A DNA stretch of 64,000 nt from Symsagittifera roscoffensis (Eukaryota > Xenacoelomorpha > Acoela > Convolutidae), in NCBI RefSeq assembly GCF_963678635.1, contig NC_087062.1, positions 68,974,223-69,038,222 on the forward strand, in the 5' to 3' direction. Shown here piece after piece: positions 60,195-64,000 of the stretch. Both the position numbers and the translations under genes were made by a program. Within the stretch, counting starts at the first letter, position 1; every line of letters begins with the position of its first letter. Below the pieces are notes generated by a model. That model made no database searches. It saw nothing but the letters and a program-made list of their open reading frames with translations, and was not told the DNA's origin.

Positions 60195-61310
60195 CCCGGG
60201 ATGACCAAAAATACTAGTCATACAATTTCCATATATGGAAAAATGCTAGTCATACACTTTCCATACAATTCCATGCGTACAGAAAATTGCATGGAAGGTC
60301 TATGATTAGTATTTTTTTCATATATGGAAAATGTATGACTAGCATTTTTCCATAAACCAAAAATATTGATTTTTTACATTTTAATTTCTCAAAATTTTTT
60401 GGTTGTGTTCGTAACCGAACACAAATGACATAAACCTTGATTACTCAAACGTAGTAACCAACGGTTTGGCCGTCTCGCATTAAAAAAGCATTGGAATCAG
60501 CCTGATATGTCTTACTTCTGTCTCAGACAAATCATATAACGAAAGTAATGAACTTTTAAATTTTGGCAATAATTTTCAAAGATGCTTATTTCTAAAAATT
60601 GAATTTTTAAATTACCAGTCATTGATCAAGGTATACAAAAACATGTCATACAAAAGAAAGAGGAGTGTTAGGCGTTTTTGAAAAAAGTTATGAAGAGAAA
60701 AGGGAAAAAATCCAATATTAGTATATCCAGGACTACGTTATACACACAAAAAATTAAATTTTGCATGCAAAAAATTTTTTTTTCAAAAAATGTTTGTTTG
60801 AATACGAAAATCAGTTTGCGATTGAAAAAAAACACAAAAAATTTATGGGGGCAATTTCAAAAATATTTTGTCGTCGACATCAAAAAAATGCTAGTCATAC
60901 AATTTCCATAAATGGAAATTGTATGACTAGTGTTTTTTTTTCAGAAAACAAAAATAAAAAAAGTCAAAGTTTTCAGTCGTAGCAGCTCAAAAAACGCTTA
61001 AATGTTTTGCCAGCAGTTGAATTGATTGTTCGACGCTTTTTTTTCACAAAAAATTTCTCAAAAAAAATTCTAATCATACAATTTTCATATATGGAAATTG
61101 TATGGTTAGCATTTTTTTCATACCATTTTTTTTCTTTTTTTTTTATGAAGAGATACCAATTTCGATACCAAAACAACTATAAAATATCTTTGAAATTCGA
61201 TTAAATTCATCTTAAAAAATGTATGAAATTTGTATGACTAGCATTTTTCCATAGACTAAGTGTATGAAATTGTATGATTAGCATTTTCGGTCTATGGAGG
61301 TCAACCCGGG
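60195..61310. mobile_element. Foldback/MITE-like element with subrepeat-built inverted ends
   Basis: Left end (CAACCCGGGATGACC, then ACTAGTCATACAATTTCC and TGGAAAAATGCTAGTCATAC) is the inverse of the right end (GTATGACTAGCATTTTTCCATA, ATTGTATGATTAGCATTTTC, GGAGGTCAACCCGGGA). About ten copies of CTAGTCATACAATTTCCAT occur in both orientations, including a perfect 19-bp arm palindrome at 60891-60930. No transposase is encoded. The interior is AT-rich, with two 65-77 codon frames of no recognisable type. Another copy's end is at 49078-49132. Confidence 0.75.
60891..60930. repeat. Perfect 19-bp inverted repeat, 2-nt spacer
   Basis: CTAGTCATACAATTTCCAT, AA, then its exact reverse complement. It sits in the middle of the foldback element. 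Confidence 0.95.
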
Positions 61311-61312
61311 AA

Positions 61313-63400
61313 GTAAACGTGTCACTCACCGAATCGTCAACCGCATACATTTTAGGTAAGCATCACTCACCACCACAATTCAGTAAATTTGAGTCATGGA
61401 ACTCTCGTACGCACTGTCAAACTGAGTTAGGTTCGATGGTCTAACTCATAGAGTAATTTCGGATAGGTTACACCGTCTGCTCGTCACGCTATCATATTTT
61501 CGGCCGGATAGATTCGTGCAACTTCTTAGTCTAATACCGATCCTAATCTTACTCTTATATCTACTAGTCTCAGGGTGTTTAACTAGTCTCTGCTAGGCTC
61601 AATAGATCTAGAGTATACTGGCTTATTGCGATTGCTGAAGTTCTCTCGGAGAGGTAACTAATTTCTAATTTAAATTCAAATCTCTCTGGTGCTGAAATTA
61701 CAAGTAATTTCAGCACTTACAAATAAGTGGGTTGTTAGTTAGATGGAATATGTTTGGTTAATATTAAATATTTTATAGTGATAAAATATCTAATTTTTCC
61801 AATAATAAAATGTAGTTTAGATCAGGTTCCACCCTCCCGGGGTTTACAGAGTTTTTAGATTTATCTTTCTTTCTGTAATTGAAGGATGGATGATGAACGT
61901 TGGTATTTGGCGAACATCATTTTCTTATCCGGTTCCTCTTGAAGAAGAAGGTTCCAGGACGCTGGAATCAGGGATAGGAAATTGTTATTACGTCATTCGA
62001 CAATGACTGTGATCCCCAATGAAATCAATCCGATTTCAAAATGGTTTGCTATGTCAGGTTTTTCTGTATTAGTAGAGAATTGTTTTGTGTGCAGCCTCGT
62101 CTGGGAATGGCGTGAAGATCGTGTTTGGAAGGGATGCCTTGTAATCTCGGATCTGTACGTATACTTGAATATCGAGGTGGTCATTGGTCTAGTTCAATGA
62201 AGTCCTTTTCTGCGAAGTCAAGTCGTACTCTAAATCCTTTGAGTCGTGATCGTGGACGGCATGTCGGTTGTGTTTAGCCATTCTTTTGTTCGAGTGTGAT
62301 GGGATCGTCTAGTCTTTGGATGTTCGTCTTTGTTGTTGTGTATGATCTACATACTGCATATTATGATTTACAATTATAAATTTTTATTAAATTGGTTTTT
62401 AGTCATGATCTTAGTTAGTTGTTTTCACAAAAGCGTTTTATCTTAGTTCAGTTGTTTTGAAGAGTTACTCACCCTTGAGTACCTCTTATTAAAAATTGAA
62501 GTGTGGTCACAAAGCGTGGGTGTAGCGCGGTGGGTTAGGCCGGCTATAAGCATGCTCAGGACGTCCTTCTCTGGTGGGTTAGGCCAGGAATGGGAGTATG
62601 ATTTCATGCTGTTTCTTTGAAAGGTCCTGTTATGTGATAACATTTTATGTTGGTTTTTTCTGGCCTTTCTTTTGTTACTTTGGTTGTGTCCTCTTTTCAA
62701 AAATCAAATTGTTTTTGGTTTGGGTTTGTCTTACGACTTTTTTGTGTTTTATTATTTCTTTCTTAGACTTTATAATAGTCTTCAAAAGGATAAATTATCC
62801 AGTTTTGAAGCTGGTTTGATCCGGTTTGGGTACCGTTGGGTTTTTTTTTCTTAGTCATGCTGTTATTTTATGATTTGTGGTGTTTAGTAAGCTGCGTTGG
62901 TTGGTTTGGTTTAGTATATAATTCCTTTCCAACCGAGTTAAGGGAAAGTTTGAAACTTGTTATCGTGTGTTAGAGTTGTTGAGAGTGAAAACTTGAAACT
63001 TAAAATCATTATTTAAACAATTCTTCGTGGCGAGCTGTGCGAGTTTGGATAGAAATCTTGTGCGAATGAATGAAATTATTGAAAAGGTTAGTACTGCTTT
63101 CTCATTTTATGAATTTATTGCATCGGAATTGGATTTTACTGCCTTTTGAAGAAGTTTAAAATTATAAAATTTCATCGTATTTGATTTTACTGCTTCTTGG
63201 GGAAATAATTTATAAATGAAATTACTACATTGGGTATGGATTTTACTACATTATTTAGTGCGAAAGATTTAGGAGTTTTATTTATGAATTAACAAGTTTG
63301 TATTTTTATTTGTGTTTTTTCTGTTTTGTAGATGATTGTGGTGTGAAGACTAAAAGAATAAATTAAACATTGATAGAAAATGGCTAGTATAATTTGTATT
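61313..63400. other. Unassigned stretch
   Basis: No domain recognised. T/G-rich on the + strand from about 62.2 kb. Frames up to 85 codons (62443-62700, -) have no motif and no splice support. Confidence 0.4.
61689..61716. repeat. Perfect 13-bp inverted repeat, 2-nt spacer
   Basis: GTGCTGAAATTAC, AA, GTAATTTCAGCAC. It is short and isolated, and no adjoining gene explains it. Confidence 0.9.
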
Positions 63401-63433
63401 TATTATTTAAAATTATTTTAATTCATATTTACC

Positions 63434-63826
63434 TTAATCGTCTGAGAAAAAGGCATGTGGGAAGATGTCGTGAATCAATTCTGATGTTGTTAGTAACTTG
63501 GCTAGTATGCGTATAACATTTTTAGTTTGTAGCAGTGGCCAAAGCAATTGAAGTGCGTTGATGGTGTTTAGTTCTTCTGTGCCTACTGCGAATTCATGAG
63601 GTGTGTTTTGTATTAGGTTGTAAATTTTATGGTTATATTTAGTATTATGAATAAACTCTAGTATGGGTATTTCCATAGGTTGTATGAATTCGTGCGGGAT
63701 AATGAATGGTCTTGATTCTTCATCATTGAAGGTCTTCGTGATGGGGCAAAATATATACATTTGGGTAACTGGATCGTAGTTGCGGAGGATGCCGTGGAGG
63801 TTAATATTTTTAATGCAATGTAATGT
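63434..63826 (-). CDS. Unrecognised - strand ORF, possible terminal exon
   Basis: ATG at 63760 gives 108 codons, and the frame is open a further 22 codons upstream to about 63826 (INLHGILRNYDPVTQ). Composition is mixed, not low complexity, with IIPHEFIQPMEIP and LQLLWPLLQTKNV, and the C-terminus is Asp-Asp. An AATAAA lies about 35 nt after the stop on this strand. No domain is recognised and no splice acceptor is obvious at the upstream end. It could be the last exon of a host gene or part of a mobile element that continues past the right edge. Confidence 0.3.
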   Translation of the reverse strand, partial: TLHCIKNINLHGILRNYDPVTQMYIFCPITKTFNDEESRPFIIPHEFIQPMEIPILEFIHNTKYNHKIYNLIQNTPHEFAVGTEELNTINALQLLWPLLQTKNVIRILAKLLTTSELIHDIFPHAFFSDD

Positions 63827-64000
63827 TTAAGAATGGTGACGTGGACTTTGAATTAATAAACTGAAAACGATGGTGGGGTTGTCGTGAAGGTGTATGTAAA
63901 TCAAAATGGTTTTGTATGAAACGATAATACGTATAAGTGTGCGTTTGCTTAGTGCGTAACATTACATCGTGGGAATAGTGCAAATCGCGTTCCTGTGGTG
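63827..64000. other. Right edge, nothing recognised
   Basis: Non-coding as far as can be seen. It would be the upstream side of the 63.4-63.8 kb - strand ORF. Confidence 0.3.

Noticed and set aside
61982-62200. Overlapping + and - strand ORFs of 63-72 codons
   Set aside because: Both strands are open over the same bases with no domain and no splice or poly(A) support.

Overview
The window looks like AT-rich, repeat-dominated nuclear DNA from an invertebrate animal. The evidence is a BEL/Pao LTR retrotransposon (a class restricted to metazoans), a rhodopsin-type GPCR split by a roughly 10 kb intron, a decayed Mutator-like transposase, tRNA pseudogenes and long tandem repeats. Nothing bacterial is present. 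I could not settle the phylum. Host genes are sparse: the only one I can support is the GPCR.

Layout. 1-6.3 kb: an open BEL/Pao Gag-Pol polyprotein (zinc fingers, protease, RT, RNase H, integrase) that runs off the left edge, followed by a probable polypurine tract and the start of a 3' LTR, then a tRNA-like sequence. 6.5-24.8 kb: non-coding DNA built by repeated tandem duplication, with a 1,413 bp unit in two copies, a 2,457/3,056 bp mosaic in three copies and a 1,015 bp pair, plus a tRNA-Ser(GCU) relic carrying a clean 9-nt deletion. 24.9-32.9 kb: an 8 kb CpG-rich minisatellite of about 21 bp monomers organised into nested higher-order repeats (399 bp, and about 1.24-1.26 kb). 33-38.4 kb: strongly A-rich DNA with a (CAA)n tract, ending in a second, clearly dead BEL/Pao element (RNase H, integrase and DUF5641 remnants with stops).

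39.5-50.3 kb: two exons of a family A GPCR on the + strand (TM1-TM2 and TM3-TM5) whose splice phases agree across a roughly 10.1 kb intron. The second exon has an in-frame TAA at the end of TM5, followed by six more GPCR-like codons and a good donor site. No TM6-TM7 exon was found. The intron holds a 200-N assembly gap that abuts the end of a foldback element.

51.1-51.7 kb: a frameshifted MULE transposase remnant on the - strand. 52.6-56.4 kb: purine-rich, coding-like but broken + strand ORFs of unknown family, ending in a 151 bp inverted repeat (about 95% arm identity by eye). 56.4-60.2 kb: nothing recognised. 60.2-61.3 kb: a foldback/MITE-like element built from repeated CTAGTCATACAATTTCCAT motifs. 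61.3-64 kb: mostly unassigned, with one 108-130 codon - strand ORF of unknown function.

The functional content is therefore mobile elements and their decay products, one receptor gene of doubtful integrity, and satellite DNA. Most of the remaining open frames are by-products of repeats. All percentages and counts are by eye.
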